Part shown: positions 11,682 to 22,858 of the stretch, piece by piece
Position numbering within the stretch: position 1 is the stretch's first letter
Layout of the letters: each line of letters starts with the position of its first letter
Assembly: GCF_024868665.1 (NCBI RefSeq)
Contig: NC_079906.1
Coordinates: 12,958,807 to 13,022,806, forward strand
Length of the DNA: 64,000 bases
Direction of reading: 5' to 3'
Origin: Triplophysa rosa
Taxonomy: Eukaryota; Chordata; Actinopteri; Cypriniformes; Nemacheilidae
Notes under the pieces: generated by a model
What the model was told of the DNA's origin: nothing
Database searches by the model: none
What the model saw: the letters and a program-made list of their open reading frames with translations, nothing else
Position numbers and translations under genes: made by a program

Positions 11682-12432
11682 GGACTTTTTTACTTCATAA
11701 CCATGATGCTCCTAAATCAGGAAAGATGCAGGTATATAATGGGTGTGTCTTTAGAGTGTGTCATCCAATAATGAGCCTATTGATTTAATTGACCTGCATT
11801 AGTGGATGTTACTGGATTTTAGGGTTTTATGATTAATTAGAGAGAAAATCACCTTGTGAAGCTAGTAAAAGAGAGGGAGAGAGCGAGTAAAAAAGACATT
11901 TAATGGACTTAGGACATGATTATTGATTAACCACCCTGCAGCTAAATTAATTTTTCCAATCTAACATTAATTAACAGAAATTCCCCAGTGAGAGCAGAGC
12001 GTGTAAGTCGAGTGAAACTTTCAACAGAACAGTGGATTTCACACGCACAGTGATTAGATAAGGTTGTGCGATTCTAGTTTTCTCACCCTGCTTCAAAGCC
12101 AAGAGATTATAGATGAGTGTAAATGATGTCAGTGTATTTCCACTGTATTTCCACTTTCATTTTATGGTTGATTATGCAGAACAGTGTTTCTCGACTCTTT
12201 GGTCAAAGGTACCTCACAGCCCCATCAGAAACAGCTTTATCAAGTAGATCAAGTATATTCGTTTGGTAAGAATTTGGTAACATTCAGTACTTACTGAGAC
12301 ACAACATCTAGTCACAGAATAATACAAATATCAACAAGTGACTTGGTGACATGACAGTTTGCACTAAAGTGTAGCTACTGTATCACAATGTGCAAAAAGG
12401 AAAGTATATAGATTATGAAAAGTATGTCGCTG
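11682..12432. other. Noncoding DNA with a TAAT-rich patch at about 11870-12060
   Basis: No gene. The patch holds several ATTGATTAA, AATTAATTTTT and ATTAATTAA words in otherwise balanced sequence, which could be a homeodomain-bound regulatory block or chance in AT-rich DNA. Confidence 0.3.
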
Positions 12433-12818
12433 TTAAAGGGGAACTCTGACTAAATGACTAAAAATTCACCCTCAAGTTGTTCCAACTCTGTTTCTGTTGA
12501 ACACAAGATATTTGAAAGAATGTTAGCAACTACAGTTCTGGGGCACCATTGACTACCATACTAGGAAAAATTACAATGGTATTCAGTGGTTCCCCAGAAC
12601 TGTTTGCTTTCCTACATTCTTCAAAATATCTTCTTTTGTGTAGAGCAGAAAAAAAGAACACAATCACTTTTCCTACTATGGTAGTCAATGGTGCCCCAGA
12701 ATTGATAGTTGCCAACATTCTTCCAAATATCTTGTGTTCAACAGAAACAGATTTGGAACAACTTGAGGGAGAGTAATTCATGATATAATTTTCATTTTTT
12801 GGTGAACTTTCCCTTTAA
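12433..12818. mobile_element. TTAA-flanked palindromic MITE, copy 2 (longer variant)
   Basis: TTAA occurs at 12433 and 12815. Ends are AGGGGAAC and TTTTTTGGTGAACTTTCCC. Internally there is a large inverted repeat: GGGGCACCATTGACTACCAT on the left against CTATGGTAGTCAATGGTGCC on the right. Small open frames on both strands here are by-products of the palindrome, not genes. Confidence 0.75.
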
Positions 12819-14829
12819 AATACTTTATAAGACAGGGTTAGTAGTGTTTATAATAGAGATGTGCCCTCATTGACAACAGACATGAATTGTACTCATTTTA
12901 CTTCATTTCTTTAGAAAGGAAGAAAATGAACTAAGGCTTTCAGTGCAAAAAAAACACAAGATCAATTATTTTGACCTTTAGACAATCACGATATTTATAA
13001 CTGTCAATTTCTCCTTCATGTTTCAAAGCCCAACTGACATTGCTGTTAAAAAAAGAGCAAAATGAAGAGGAACAATAAAAGCACACTTAACACGCGAGCA
13101 CAAGACACGCTACAGTATTACGATGTCATCGAGAGTTCATCTCTGTCGTCGCGGCCCAGTTACGCCCCGCACTGTGTTCATCAATAGCCTTTAATTAGTG
13201 AGAGTGATTAGAATACGTCCGAGCGAGAAAGAGGGTGAAGCTACTAATTTATCACGCTAGCATACAGATCAATCACTGCGAGAGTGATTAGTGTTCCTGT
13301 CATCGTTCATTATTCTGTGGAGAATTCCTCATTAATCGATCGCGGCCCCCCTAAAAAACCTTCTACAAAGGAGGTCAGATCTAACGCCTGGAGCTCGACC
13401 CCGTAGAGGAGGAGGAATGGAGAGAGAAAGAGAAGAAAATGAGATAATCAGTGTGTCTTTTGTGTTTGAAATGAGATGTAATGTTCGGCTGCAGTAAGCA
13501 GGATATTGAGTGGTGTGTGTCTGATTCAGCCCGTGATTCATCGCTGATTCGGTTGCAGTGATCGGTGTGTCTCTGGAGCATCAGTGTTGACTAAAACTGA
13601 TACATTTTATTAGAAATGAGCTTTAAATGTCACCAGATATGAAATAGAGTTTGTGACGGGCGTGCTTTTACACTTATACGAACACAAACATCAACAAATA
13701 AATAGTCTGGGTGCCTGGATGTGGCTCTGTCTGTCTGGATGTGTAGCCGCAAACAGACGATAGTGAGTCTTAGAACAGGTGAAATGTAACATAATGTACC
13801 TTAATAAAGGAGAATGGTTTCTGATCTGTAGCAGCCGATCTCTGTCTTGGTAGCGACTTTTGTCCATACACACAAAGCTGTTCTCTTTTACTCTGTCTCC
13901 ACATCTTCAGAACGGTGCTCTTCAACTGCAAAATAGAATTCTGGGTAGGTGAGAAATGCAGGTCTGATTGGATATTGATCCAGCTTGGAACATCATTGTG
14001 TGACAGCAAACAGCAAATACACTGTAGCCCGACTCTCTCCACACACGAACGCACGTATACACAGTCCTAGCTACATATAAGTGGCATATGACATGAGATG
14101 CAGCATCATTCTGAAACCGAGACCTTAAACTAGACAGAAATCCCTCCCCCAAAAATAAAAACGATCTGAAACCTATTTTAATCCATTCATCCATGTATAA
14201 AAGGTTTGGGGTTGGTTTAATAATTAAAAAGTGAGTGGACAGGCTTATCAGGCAGGTAGAACTTTCTATAGAAGAGAGAAGAATCTATTTATTTAAATTG
14301 TTGTATTTCTTTATTTTTTTATGTGAGGTTAGTTTGACAGAGATCTCTCTATAGTCTCTCTGTAGTGCTACCCCACTATGCTTTTGGTATGTTGACAGCA
14401 GCTGTCTCTGATTATCATCAAGTGATATTTCCTTCAAACTCGTTTAGATTTGTTTTATTTGTTTTTTTATTTTTAGTTTCTTGACTAAACGTGTGTTAGC
14501 ATAATAGCTCAATGTGTCTGGAGAATGTGTTATAACTGCTAGGCCACAGCTTTTGGATTCGGGGGAAATCACTAAGTATTGTTTGTGTCTGCTGATAGCA
14601 TACAGTATATTTGTATGCACTGTTTGGGTTGTTTTAGCACCTGAAGGAATTATGCAAATGTGATATCTACGCAAACATGGCAAAAATGATATCTGCTGAA
14701 TGGTGTAATTCTTTGATCTTCGCTGACTGTGTTAGGAAAAACACTGTGGCAATAGTGTAGAGTGGTTTTGTCAGAGTGGTTGCTGAATTCAGTCATGACA
14801 CAGAAATCAAGCATGAAAGATTTGTGTCC
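12819..14829. other. Noncoding DNA, candidate conserved block at about 13130-13345
   Basis: The 13130-13345 stretch is non-repetitive, with GCGGCCC, CAATAGCCTTTAATTAG and two AGAGTGATTAG repeats. Open frames at 13330-13580 and 13690-14194 overlap one another on the minus strand in different frames with no recognisable domain. I regard the region as noncoding and possibly regulatory. Confidence 0.35.
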
Positions 14830-15251
14830 TTAAAGGTCCAATGTAACAAAATTTTGGAGGATCCCCTGTTGAAAAAAACAGCATATGCTGGGTTAGGTAT
14901 GATTTGATGCTGGTTTGACCATCTTAAACCAGCTAAGGACCAGCACATGACCAGCTAATGACCACCAGAAAACCAGCATCAAAACACCAAACAAGCATAT
15001 GGTGGTTTCTTCAACAGGGTCCCCTTGCTCTCGCCATGTTGTTTCTACAGTAGCCCTAAAGGGACAAACTGCTCTACAGAGCACGTTTCGTAAATACGTT
15101 ATCCCCTTCAGCAAAGAAGCGAAGACATAATGACATCTTAGTCCTATGTCAGCCACCATAGTGCTTTGAAAAGGAGGGGTGGAGTGAGCCGTTTGTTGCA
15201 ATTCGCAACCTAACCACTAGATGTCGATACATTCGTACACTGGACCTTTAA
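14830..15251. mobile_element. TTAA-flanked MITE with AAAGGTCCAATGTA ends, interrupted
   Basis: TTAA occurs at 14830 and 15248. The ends AAAGGTCCAATGTA and TACACTGGACCTTT are inverted repeats. The interior GCAATTCGCAACCTAACCAC and related words are typical of an abundant fish non-autonomous family. It is split by the palindromic MITE at 14864-15019, so it is the older of the two. The open frame on the minus strand through it is incidental. Confidence 0.75.
14864..15019. mobile_element. AGCATATGCTGG palindromic MITE, copy 1 (nested)
   Basis: The left end CCCTGTTGAAAAAAACAGC is mirrored by a right end finishing TTCAACAGGG. The interior consists of CCAGC/GCTGG words such as ACCAGCTAAGGACCAGC. 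It is inserted in the TTAA element at 14830-15251. A second, better-paired copy is at 34419-34595. Confidence 0.75.
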
Positions 15252-15718
15252 GGTTCATGAAAATTAAAGCAGCATTATAGCTGACTGAAAACTTGATAAT
15301 GTATGATTAATTGCAGTTTTAGGATATTTCAAAAGCATTCATTAAAACAATAAACTTCTTGACAGAAGGAGCAAGGGATGGCCCAGGCAGGGTGAGATGG
15401 GAGATTCCCACTGGCCGTCACTTCATTAAGTAAATAAAAAGATCAGAGCAATAGAAGTGCTTTTTATAGTGAAAGAAGCTTTTATACTAATCTAATAACC
15501 CTCCTAGGATGCCTGTTGCCCACGGAGATGGGAGTATGGAGATGCGTTTCCATAGCAATTGAAAGGCATTCACATGCAGACATTTGTTGCCTTGGTATTC
15601 TCCTCAACTCGCAGCCTGGAGCAAGTTTGGTCCCAAACTTACCGTGAATCAACACATAATATAAACTACCCCAACTGAGCTCCTGCCAGCAGTCCTCTCT
15701 CTCTCTGTTCTCATTATT
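15252..15718. other. Noncoding DNA, no gene seen
   Basis: This is single-copy-looking sequence leading into a microsatellite. I see no exon-like or repeat structure. Confidence 0.5.
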
Positions 15719-15732
15719 GTGTGTGTGTGCGT

Positions 15733-15787
<55 letters not shown>

Positions 15788-15796
15788 TGTGTGTGG
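15719..15796. repeat. (GT)n microsatellite
   Basis: About 78 bases of mainly GT dinucleotides with a few GC interruptions in the left half. A minus-strand open frame through it yields only histidine-threonine repeats and is not a gene. Confidence 0.9.
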
Positions 15797-16087
15797 GTAA
15801 ACTGTGCTCAGAGGAAGATCTTTGTCCTGATCTGTGCTGTTATTAAGAGAACATTGATCTCGGCCCACACCACCGCTTCCTGCTGACATTATCTTGACCA
15901 GAAAAACGTTTTATAAATTGAGCAAATGATGCCTTACTTTAAATCAAATAATGTCAACAGGTTAGGATTAGGTATAGGGATAAAAATATGATTATACATA
16001 TCATTATACATCTTTATACATTATACATCAAACATATGATCTGGTAAACAATGGAATTGTATAGATGTTGTCATCAAGTGAACATGA

Positions 16088-16438
16088 AATGTGTGCGTGT
16101 GTGTGTGTGCGCGCGTGTGCGTGTGTGTGTTCATGTTTATATATCCCGGTGGGGACCTAAACCTGAATGCACACCAACACATGGGGACTCGTGTCACTGT
16201 GGGGACCAAAATTGAGGTCCTCGTGGGCAAAAAAGCTTATAAATTGTACAGAACAATATTTTTTTTAAATCTAAAAATGCAAAAAGTGTTCTATGATCTT
16301 TAGGGATAGGGTTAGGGATAGGGGATAGAATATACAGTTTGTACAGTATAAAAAACATTAAGCCTATGGACTGTCCCCACGGAGATAATAAACCAAACCA
16401 TGTGTGTGTGTGCGTGTGTGTGCGTGCGTGCGTGCGTC
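16088..16438. repeat. Dispersed repeat flanked by (GT)n tracts
   Basis: Two GT-rich tracts (about 16091-16132 and 16401-16436) bracket a unit containing GGTGGGGACCTAAACCTGAA, CACATGGGGACTCGTGTCAC, GGGATAGGGTTAGGGATAGG and ACTGTCCCCACGG. The GTGGGGAC words at the two ends are mirrored. This layout, a short element with microsatellites at both ends, is familiar from fish genomes. No coding sequence. Confidence 0.6.
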
Positions 16439-16469
16439 AGCTAGGGTTAAAATGTCAATTGGGACTTTG

Positions 16470-17038
16470 TGTCATGGCTCTGCTTCCTTTAGTCATGTTT
16501 TTCTTGGTCCTGTAGCAGAGCCATGGCAAAGCCTTGGGTTATATGTGAGAAAGCCATGAGATGTTTGTTTTTTGACATCTCATGTGTTTTCTCATGTCTT
16601 GTCATTAGCCCCGCCCCTCTCGTTTCTTGTATTGCTTTCCTCTCATGTCTAATGTCCCACACCTGCCCCGTGTAATGATCCCTCGTTTGTCTCTCCCTTT
16701 ATATTCCCTCATGTTTCTTTGTCTTGTGCTGTTGGATTGTTCTGTGCAAGTGTATGCCTTGTCTTCCCGTGTCCTTACCTGTATTACAGTTTTTCATGCT
16801 CGTGCTCGTGTTCCCACTGTCCAGATCTTGTCTGTTCCAGTAAGTGTGTAGTTTAGTTCATTTCTAGTGTCATGTCAGTTTATTTGATAGTTAGTCAATG
16901 TCCTCGTTATCCCTGTCTTTAATTTTATACCCCATCGTTGGTTTTTGTTTTGTGTTTTTTGTTTATAATAAAGTCATTTGTTAACCCCTTCACTGCCTGC
17001 CTGCATCTGAGTTCTTCTTTCACCGCACCTTCGTGACA
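16470..17038 (+). mobile_element. Solo LTR, family A, copy 1 (perfect 5-bp TSD CTTTG)
   Basis: This 569-bp unit starts TGTCATGGC and ends TTCGTGACA (TG...CA ends with a short inverted repeat TGTCA/TGACA). It is flanked by CTTTG at 16465-16469 and 17039-17043. An AATAAA-type signal (TTTATAATAAAGTC) near 16965 is consistent with the plus orientation. There is no internal gag-pol and only one LTR, so it is a recombined solo LTR. A sister copy at 24741-25289 shares GTGAGAAAGCCATGAG, GCCCCGCCCCTCTCGTTTC and GTTAACCCCTTC. Confidence 0.85.
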
Positions 17039-17044
17039 CTTTGG

Positions 17045-19960
17045 GGCATCTACATTACATTTACATTTAGTCATTTAGCAGACGCTTTTATCCAAAGCGA
17101 CTTACAGAGAGTTCAAGGAGCAATAAGAGATATGTCATACAGGAGCAATAATACAATAGGTGCTAATAAAAAGTTACTAGTTTCAGCAAAAGTTAGACCA
17201 CTACCTGTTGAGAGAAAGACAGAGGGTTCGTGTTCTTTTTTTTTCATTTGTCTGTCAAGTATTCACAGAAGAGATGGGTTTTAAGTAGTTTTTTTAATGT
17301 TGTGAGAGATGTGGTTGACCGGACTGAGTTAGGAAGAATGTTCCACCAGGAAGGAGTTGTGAATGAGAATGTGCAGGAAAGCGATTTACTGCCCTTTTGA
17401 GAAGGCAATACAAGACGCCACTCATTTGCTGAATGCAGGGTTCTTGATGGGATGTAGGAGTGTAGGAGGGTGTGAAAGTATGCCGGTGCAGATCCAGTGA
17501 TAGTCCTGTAGGCAAGCATTAGTGACTTGAATCTGATACGGGCTTCAACCGGTAGCCAGTGGAGAGAGATGAAAAAGGGTGTCACATGAGGCCTTATGGG
17601 CTGTTGGAAGACGAGGTGTGCTGCTGCGTTCTGAACCAGCTGGAGTGGTTTGTTAACATTTGCAGGAAGACCAGCAAGGAGAGCATTGTAGTAGTCCAAC
17701 CTTGAGATTACCAGGGCCTGGACAAGGAGTTGTACCGCATGCTCAGTGAGATGGGATCTAACCTTTATAATGTTGAATAAGGCATATCAGCATGACCGCG
17801 TTGTCTTTGCAATGTGATCATTGAAGGACAGCTTTTCATCAAATATGACTCCGAGGTCCTGGCTGTTTTGGAAGGAGTGATTGTGGTATTGCCAAGTTGG
17901 ATGGTGAGATCGTGTAGCACCGTGGGGTGTGCCGGAAACACGAGTAGTTCTGTCTTGGCAGGGTTCAGCTGGAGGTGATGCTCTTTCATCCAAGCTGAGA
18001 TGTCTTCTAGGCAGGCTGTAAAGCAAGCTGCTACAGTGGTATCATCTGGATGAAACGAGATGTACTGTACATCTGGGTGTCGTCAGCATAACAGTGGTAC
18101 GAGAAGCCGTGTGCCCGTATGATAGGTCCCAAGGATGTCTGTCGTGTAGATGGAAAAAAGCAGCGGTCCAAGCACCGATCCCTGAGGGACCCCAGTGATC
18201 ATGTTGTGAGCAGTGGACAGCTAGCCCCTCCATGACACCCAGAAGGATCTGCCGGAGAGGTAGGATTTGAACCAGCGGAGAGGAGTGCCTGAGATTCCTA
18301 GAGATGACAGGGTTGCTAGCAGTATCTGGTGATTGACAGTGTCAAACACTGCAGATAGGTCTAGCAGAATCAGGACAGAGGATTTAGATTGCGCCTTGGC
18401 TAGCCGCAGTGCTTCTGTGACCGATAGCAGTGCAGTCTCAGTGGAGTGGTTTGTTTTGAAGCCAGACTGCTTGTCATCCAGTAGTTTATTCTGGGATAGG
18501 TAGGAAGATACCTGATTGAAAACTGCCCTTTCAAGTGTTTTTGCAATAAATTTGAGGAGAGAGACAAGTCTGTAACTGTCGGTAGTAGAGGGGTCCAATT
18601 TTGAATGGGGATGGAAAAGTGCCGGTGAGCAGGGAGGTGTTGATGATGTGTGTGAGTGCACGTGTGAGTGTGCTGGATATGGCCTGAAGGAGATGGGAGG
18701 GGATTGGGTCAAGGGGACAGGTGGTGGGGTGGCTGGAGAGAAGTCTGGTGACTTCAGTGTCAGTCAGTGGGGCGAAAGAGGAGAGTTCAATGTTTGAAGT
18801 GAGGGTAGTGTGTACCGAGGTCTGGGGTGCTGAGAATTGTTTGCTGATGGATGATGTTTTCTCAGTGAAAAATACAGCGAAGTCCTCTGCACTCAAAGAT
18901 GAAGTGGGCGGGGGAGGAGTTAAATGCCGAGTGTTAGGTGCATTGCTCACCTTGGTGGTATAGAAAGACGTTTTAGCTGTGGTAACACTAGCAGAGAAAG
19001 AGGAGAGTAGTGACTGGTGGTCCCTTAGGTCAGCAGGATTCTTGGTCTTTTCTTGGCCATTTCCTTTCAGCAGCCCTGAGTGTACTCTGTTATTCACGGA
19101 GGATGTCAGACAGCCAAGGGCAGGAGGGGGTGGCGCGAGCTGGTCTGGAGGACAGAGGACAAAGGTTATCTAGACAGGATGTAAGTGTTGAGCATAAGGT
19201 GTCGGTGGCAGTGTCAACATCTAGAGATGCAAAGTTGGAGGGAAGAGAGGATGTCACTTTAGCAGAGAGGGTGCTAGGGGAGAGAGAGCAAAGGTGGTGG
19301 TGTAGGTGTAGTGCATGTAGGAAGTAGCATGTTGAAAGAGATGAAGAAGTGGTCAGAAATGTGAATGTTATCTGTGGTGCAGTTACGGATGTAGATGAGA
19401 TCAAGCTGGTTTCCTGATCTGTGAGTACCGGCTGTGGCGAGGCGCGTGAGGTCGAACGAGGCGGTGAGGGTGTGGAAGTCAGAAGCATAGGGTTGCTCCA
19501 GGTGGATGTTGAAGTCCCCAAAGACTACAAGAGGGCCGCCATCCTCCGGGAGTGATGAGAGCAGCACATCTAACTCTTCAATGAAGTTGTGAAGAGGACC
19601 TGGGGGGCGGTAAACTACAACAACACTGAGCTGAGTGGGAGAAGTGATATTAACAGCGGTGGTATTCAAATGAATTGTTGTTGCATAGAGAAGAAAGTGT
19701 GGAATATTTCCAATTATTGTTGATAAGCAAACCTGTGCCTCCTCCTCTTCCAGTTTGGCAGGGAGAGTGAGAGGAGTAGTTTGTGGAGAGAGCAATGGGT
19801 GTGGCTGAGTCTTCAGGACAAATCCATGTCTCAGTAAGACCTAGAATGTGAATGTCACACTGGCTGGCAAAAGCATGGATGAAGTCAGGATGAAGTCAGT
19901 CTTGTTCACAGCTGACTGGAAATTCCAGAGACCCACAGAGAGAGTCTGCCAGCTGGCTCT
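17045..19960 (-). mobile_element. L2-clade LINE, 5'-truncated, antisense
   Basis: Read on the minus strand, the element runs from the start of an endonuclease domain near 19920 to the fish L2 3' tail at 17045-17105 (minus strand TGTAAGTCGCTTTGGATAAA, then GCGTCTGCTAAATGACTAAA). It lies immediately beside the solo LTR that ends at 17038. The 5' limit near 19960 is approximate and coincides with a switch into a different LINE on the plus strand. 3' fragments with the same tail occur at 25540-25610, 30777-30830 and 62935-62962. Confidence 0.85.
17244..19920 (-). pseudogene. L2 LINE ORF2 (endonuclease-reverse transcriptase), multiply frameshifted
   Basis: An intact ORF2 nicks target DNA and reverse-transcribes the LINE RNA in the nucleus. 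In minus-strand order: the endonuclease begins near 19920 (GLWNFQSAVNKTDFI); it continues at 19795-19274 with VVVYRPPGPL, the catalytic-type block VVFGDFNIHL and the terminal ISDHFFISF; a linker follows at 19521-18531. The reverse transcriptase fingers and palm lie at 18712-18221, with SGFKTNHSTETALL and LILLDLSAVFDTVNH, which holds the first catalytic Asp. The YADD box is encoded at 18079-18090. The C-terminal domain with QNAAAHLVF and SLHWLPVEARIRFK ends at 17244. At least four frame changes separate these blocks, including one just after YADD, so no active protein can be made. Domain order and motifs match the L2/CR1 group; exact subfamily was not determined. Confidence 0.85.
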
Positions 19961-20637
19961 GAAACTTCAGACCGGCACAACGGAACAAAACCAAATCAGA
20001 ATAAACCAAATTATCAAAGAAAGTAAAAAGTCATATTTGGATCATTGGGAAAAGGAAAGTGAAAACCAAAGTAAACTACAATGCTATCGGACCCTAAACA
20101 GAAAATACAATCTGGCAGATTATCTCTACACTGTTGGAGATGTAAAACAGAGATGGATCCTGACCAACTACAGACTCAGTGATCACAGTCTGGCCATAAA
20201 GAAAGGCTGACACAGACAAACATGGCTTCCAAAGGAAGAACGAGTCTGTGCACAGTGCACACTGTGACACTGGTGAGGTCGAAACAGAGACACACTTTCT
20301 CCTTCATTGTAATCAATTTAAAGATGTGAGAGAGAAACACTTTCACAAAATGTCAAAGCTCATGCCAGAGTTTGATAGGTGTTCAGAAACAGAGTGAATG
20401 CAGATGTTACTGGGGGAAAAGAGACAGCTTAGCTTTCCTGTAGCTCAGTGGTAAGAGCATGGCGCTAACAACGCCAAGGTCGTGGGTTCGATCCCAGGGG
20501 ATTGCACATACTTGGAAACAAAAAAAAAATGTATAGGATAATGTAATGTAAGTCTGCCAAATGCATTAATGTAAATGTAAATGTACATCAGCTGCTGCTA
20601 CATTCATCTATCAGCTGCACACCCTCAGAAACAAACT
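19960..20637 (+). pseudogene. C-terminal fragment of a non-LTR retrotransposon ORF2
   Basis: The readable frame from about 19960 to 20208 gives a basic, helical stretch (INQIIKESKKSYLDHWEKE) and the block LADYLYTVGDVKQRWILTNY followed by RLSDHSLAI. This is a pattern I associate with the region after the RT domain in fish LINEs. An in-frame TGA at 20208 interrupts GRHRQTW-like sequence. The frame resumes as WLPKEERVCAQC, shifts once near 20262, and ends in a zinc-knuckle-like arrangement (CAQC, then THFLLHC). It continues to about 20396. After the SINE the last residues (ATFIYQLHTLRNKLP) reach a stop re-created when the 20638-25370 insertion is removed. The stop, frameshift and insertions make it dead. 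An open frame starting at 19848 runs into this from antisense L2 sequence and is not a natural start. Confidence 0.6.
20434..20585 (+). mobile_element. tRNA-derived SINE with LINE-type tail
   Basis: The head resembles a tRNA, with an A box at TAGCTCAGTGGTAAGAGC and a B box GGTTCGATCCC near 20485. It is followed by an A-rich stretch (20519-20529) and a tail reading AATGTAAGTCTGCCAAATGC and ending in (AAATGT)n, like a degraded L2 3' end. The anticodon-loop position reads AAC, but the acceptor arm does not pair, so this is a SINE head, not a tRNA gene. It resembles cyprinid tRNA-derived SINEs that borrow the L2 tail. It interrupts the LINE fragment around it. Confidence 0.8.
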
Positions 20638-20955
20638 ACCCAGCTAACACAGTACGTTCTGATGATGTCGCCAGGTTGTCTTCATTTGGTCACCGTGACA
20701 TTACTTTGTGACCACGTTCTGAGGACGTCTTTGCAACGTTTCGTTTCTTAAAATTGTTGCGTATGTTCCAGAAACGTCCTAGCCACGTCCACAAATAACG
20801 TCGTGAATTAATCCCATGGATAACGTTGTAGCGACGTGATGTACTGGTCTTCAGATAACCTGGACACTGGTCATTTGATTAATGAATCTGGTCATTTCTA
20901 TTTATTATGTTATTGTGTGGAAAATGTATGATCAGAGTAAAATCTGTTATAATCC

Positions 20956-22854
20956 AGGGCTCTAGAGTGCGACCAATTTGGTGCGACTAAGAAAAATCTG
21001 AGGTCGCACCGGTGCGACCAGCCGTTCAAGGGAGAAAAAAAGTCTCCGCGACTCTGAAAGTCTCCCTGTGATTCAACAATAGACACACATTAGGCCCATA
21101 TCGTGGTCTAAACCAATCAGAGATAGTGAAGGGCGGACCCCCTCTGATTGGCCGTGGTCCAGATTTTCCTGTACGTGTGTGTACCAGAGGTCGCGTTAAA
21201 CGAAAATTCTCTGAAAGTGACGGAAAAATCTGAAGGCCGTCCGTCATTTTGACGGATTACAATGAGGGCAATTTGTAACTCCCCGTTTCCCTTCATTAGA
21301 GCGTGATATGCTCGTGAAGGGAACGTGCTCGCGAAGTGCGTGTTTTCACATGTCATTGTTACTTACTAGACATATGTGATGCGATCTGGGAAAACCCGTC
21401 GGATGTCGCGCTGGGATGCCTATCAAAGTAAATCACATAACATGAAGAATGAAGGAGTATCAATGCACATTTCCCGCCAGTCCTGTGTAAACTACGGCAT
21501 GCAAAGTTTTTTATACAATGTTTTCGTGAGATGACAGAGCTCCCCGTCTGCAGCACCGGGAGTTATCCAATCGCAAAACATACAAGGGATGATCATGAGT
21601 CCAGACACTATGTACATGATAAACAACGTAAAACTTGCTTCACTGCTTATTCGTTGTTGTCCGTAATGTTTGCTAGTTTCCTTGTGTAGTTATAATGGCA
21701 GAGCTCTCGTTCTTTAAGTGTGCCCTGCACCATTTTCCTTACTTTCGTTTTATTCAAACGGTTTTGTACAGTATTTTTAGACTTCAACACTGGGAAATGT
21801 TTTTTTATTAAATTGTTATTAGAGTAAGTCTTTTACTACTCTAAAGTGACTTTTACTTGTGATACTGGACTGTTTTTATTTTCATCACTTAACTTTAAAC
21901 CCCTTTTCCTCCAAATTCCGTTCCTGAAAATCATAGCACTTCAGCCAACCTCAGCCATAACTTTTGTTACATACACAAGGTATGAGCAAAATAAAAACTG
22001 ATTTGGAAAGGGCTTGAATATGGTATCAAAAACTGTAATATATAAATTTGCACCATGTGTTGGGTTTTCCCAGATCGAATCACATATGTACATAAACATT
22101 AAATATATAGATGAATATAAACAGCAACGGCTTTATTGGGCATTCAGTTGTATTAAAATACATCAAGTTCCGAGACGCAAGTACAGCGTGATGACGTCAC
22201 GAACATACTAATTACCACCTAACACCACCTTGCACCATAGTGACGGGTAATAATAGATTATGACGGATTTTTTACGAGCCTGTCAGTCAAAATAACGGAC
22301 AATAAAAAAGTCTAGCGCAACCTCTGGTGTGTACGTGTGAAAATGCGTGTGCTGCAGTCAGACAGAGAGGTGAGGAGTCTATAGCCTCGTCAGTTAAACA
22401 GAGTGGATGTAGCCACGGATGATGAGAGAAGATGAAAAGAACGATTGACAACTTTTTCGTGAATAATGTTAAGTTAAGGCCTGATCGGTCCGAAAATCAT
22501 AAGCAATGCTCTGACACGGAGCCATCAACCTCCCAGGTTATGTCAAGCCCTGGTCCATTTATCTTGAGATGTTTTAAGTAAGTTTCAGTTCAGTGAAGCA
22601 CTTTAAGCACCAACACTTTTTCAGTAAGTTACCTTTCTTGTAGAATTGTGCTTCAAATAAAGAGCTTTATGTTGACCAGATTGTTAGTTAATCATTTACA
22701 ATGTCAAGTCAATTTTGCCTTAATGGACAGCGATTAAAAAAAAAAGTGAACTGGTAAAACTGCGGTGTTAAATGTGATGCGGTCGAAAATTTGGGTGCAC
22801 CTAACTTTTAGGCGCACCAGTGCAACCAGTGCAAAAAGTTAGTCTACAGCCCTG
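20956..22854 (+). mobile_element. hAT-type element with CAGGGCTCTAGA ends (nested)
   Basis: The left end CAGGGCTCTAGAGTGCGACC and right end AGTCTACAGCCCTG are short inverted repeats of the CAGGG...CCCTG type common in hAT transposons. Subterminal GGTGCGACTAAG and GGTGCACCTAAC are similarly mirrored. It carries a short transposase-like 5' exon at 22432-22581 but no catalytic domain. A clean 8-bp duplication is obscured because another element starts four bases beyond its right end. Confidence 0.7.
22432..22581 (+). pseudogene. N-terminal exon remnant of a hAT-like transposase (49 aa)
   Basis: An ATG at 22432 opens a 49-residue frame beginning MKRTIDNFF and continuing KLRPDRSENHKQC and EPSTSQVMSSPGPF before TAA at 22579-22581. 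A start with basic residues followed by IDNFF/IDSFF and a polar serine-rich linker is familiar from the N-termini of BED-finger hAT transposases and their domesticated relatives. The frame ends next to GTAAGT, so the original exon may have been spliced there, and the rest of the gene has been lost by deletion. No zinc ligands or catalytic residues remain. The call rests on family resemblance of a short segment inside an element with hAT-like ends. Confidence 0.45.
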
Positions 22855-22858
22855 TAAT

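Noticed and set aside
12530..12781. Overlapping open frames on both strands
   Set aside because: They arise from the palindromic arms of the TTAA MITE and read similar sequence on both strands.
15482..15889. 135-codon minus-strand open frame
   Set aside because: Most of it is His-Thr repeats from the (GT)n microsatellite; no domain.
19848..19959. N-terminal extension of the second LINE frame
   Set aside because: This part is the antisense strand of the L2 endonuclease start, so the ATG at 19848 is fortuitous.
20434..20508. Possible tRNA gene (AAC anticodon position)
   Set aside because: The acceptor arm does not pair and the head is followed by an A-rich stretch and an L2-like tail, as in a SINE.
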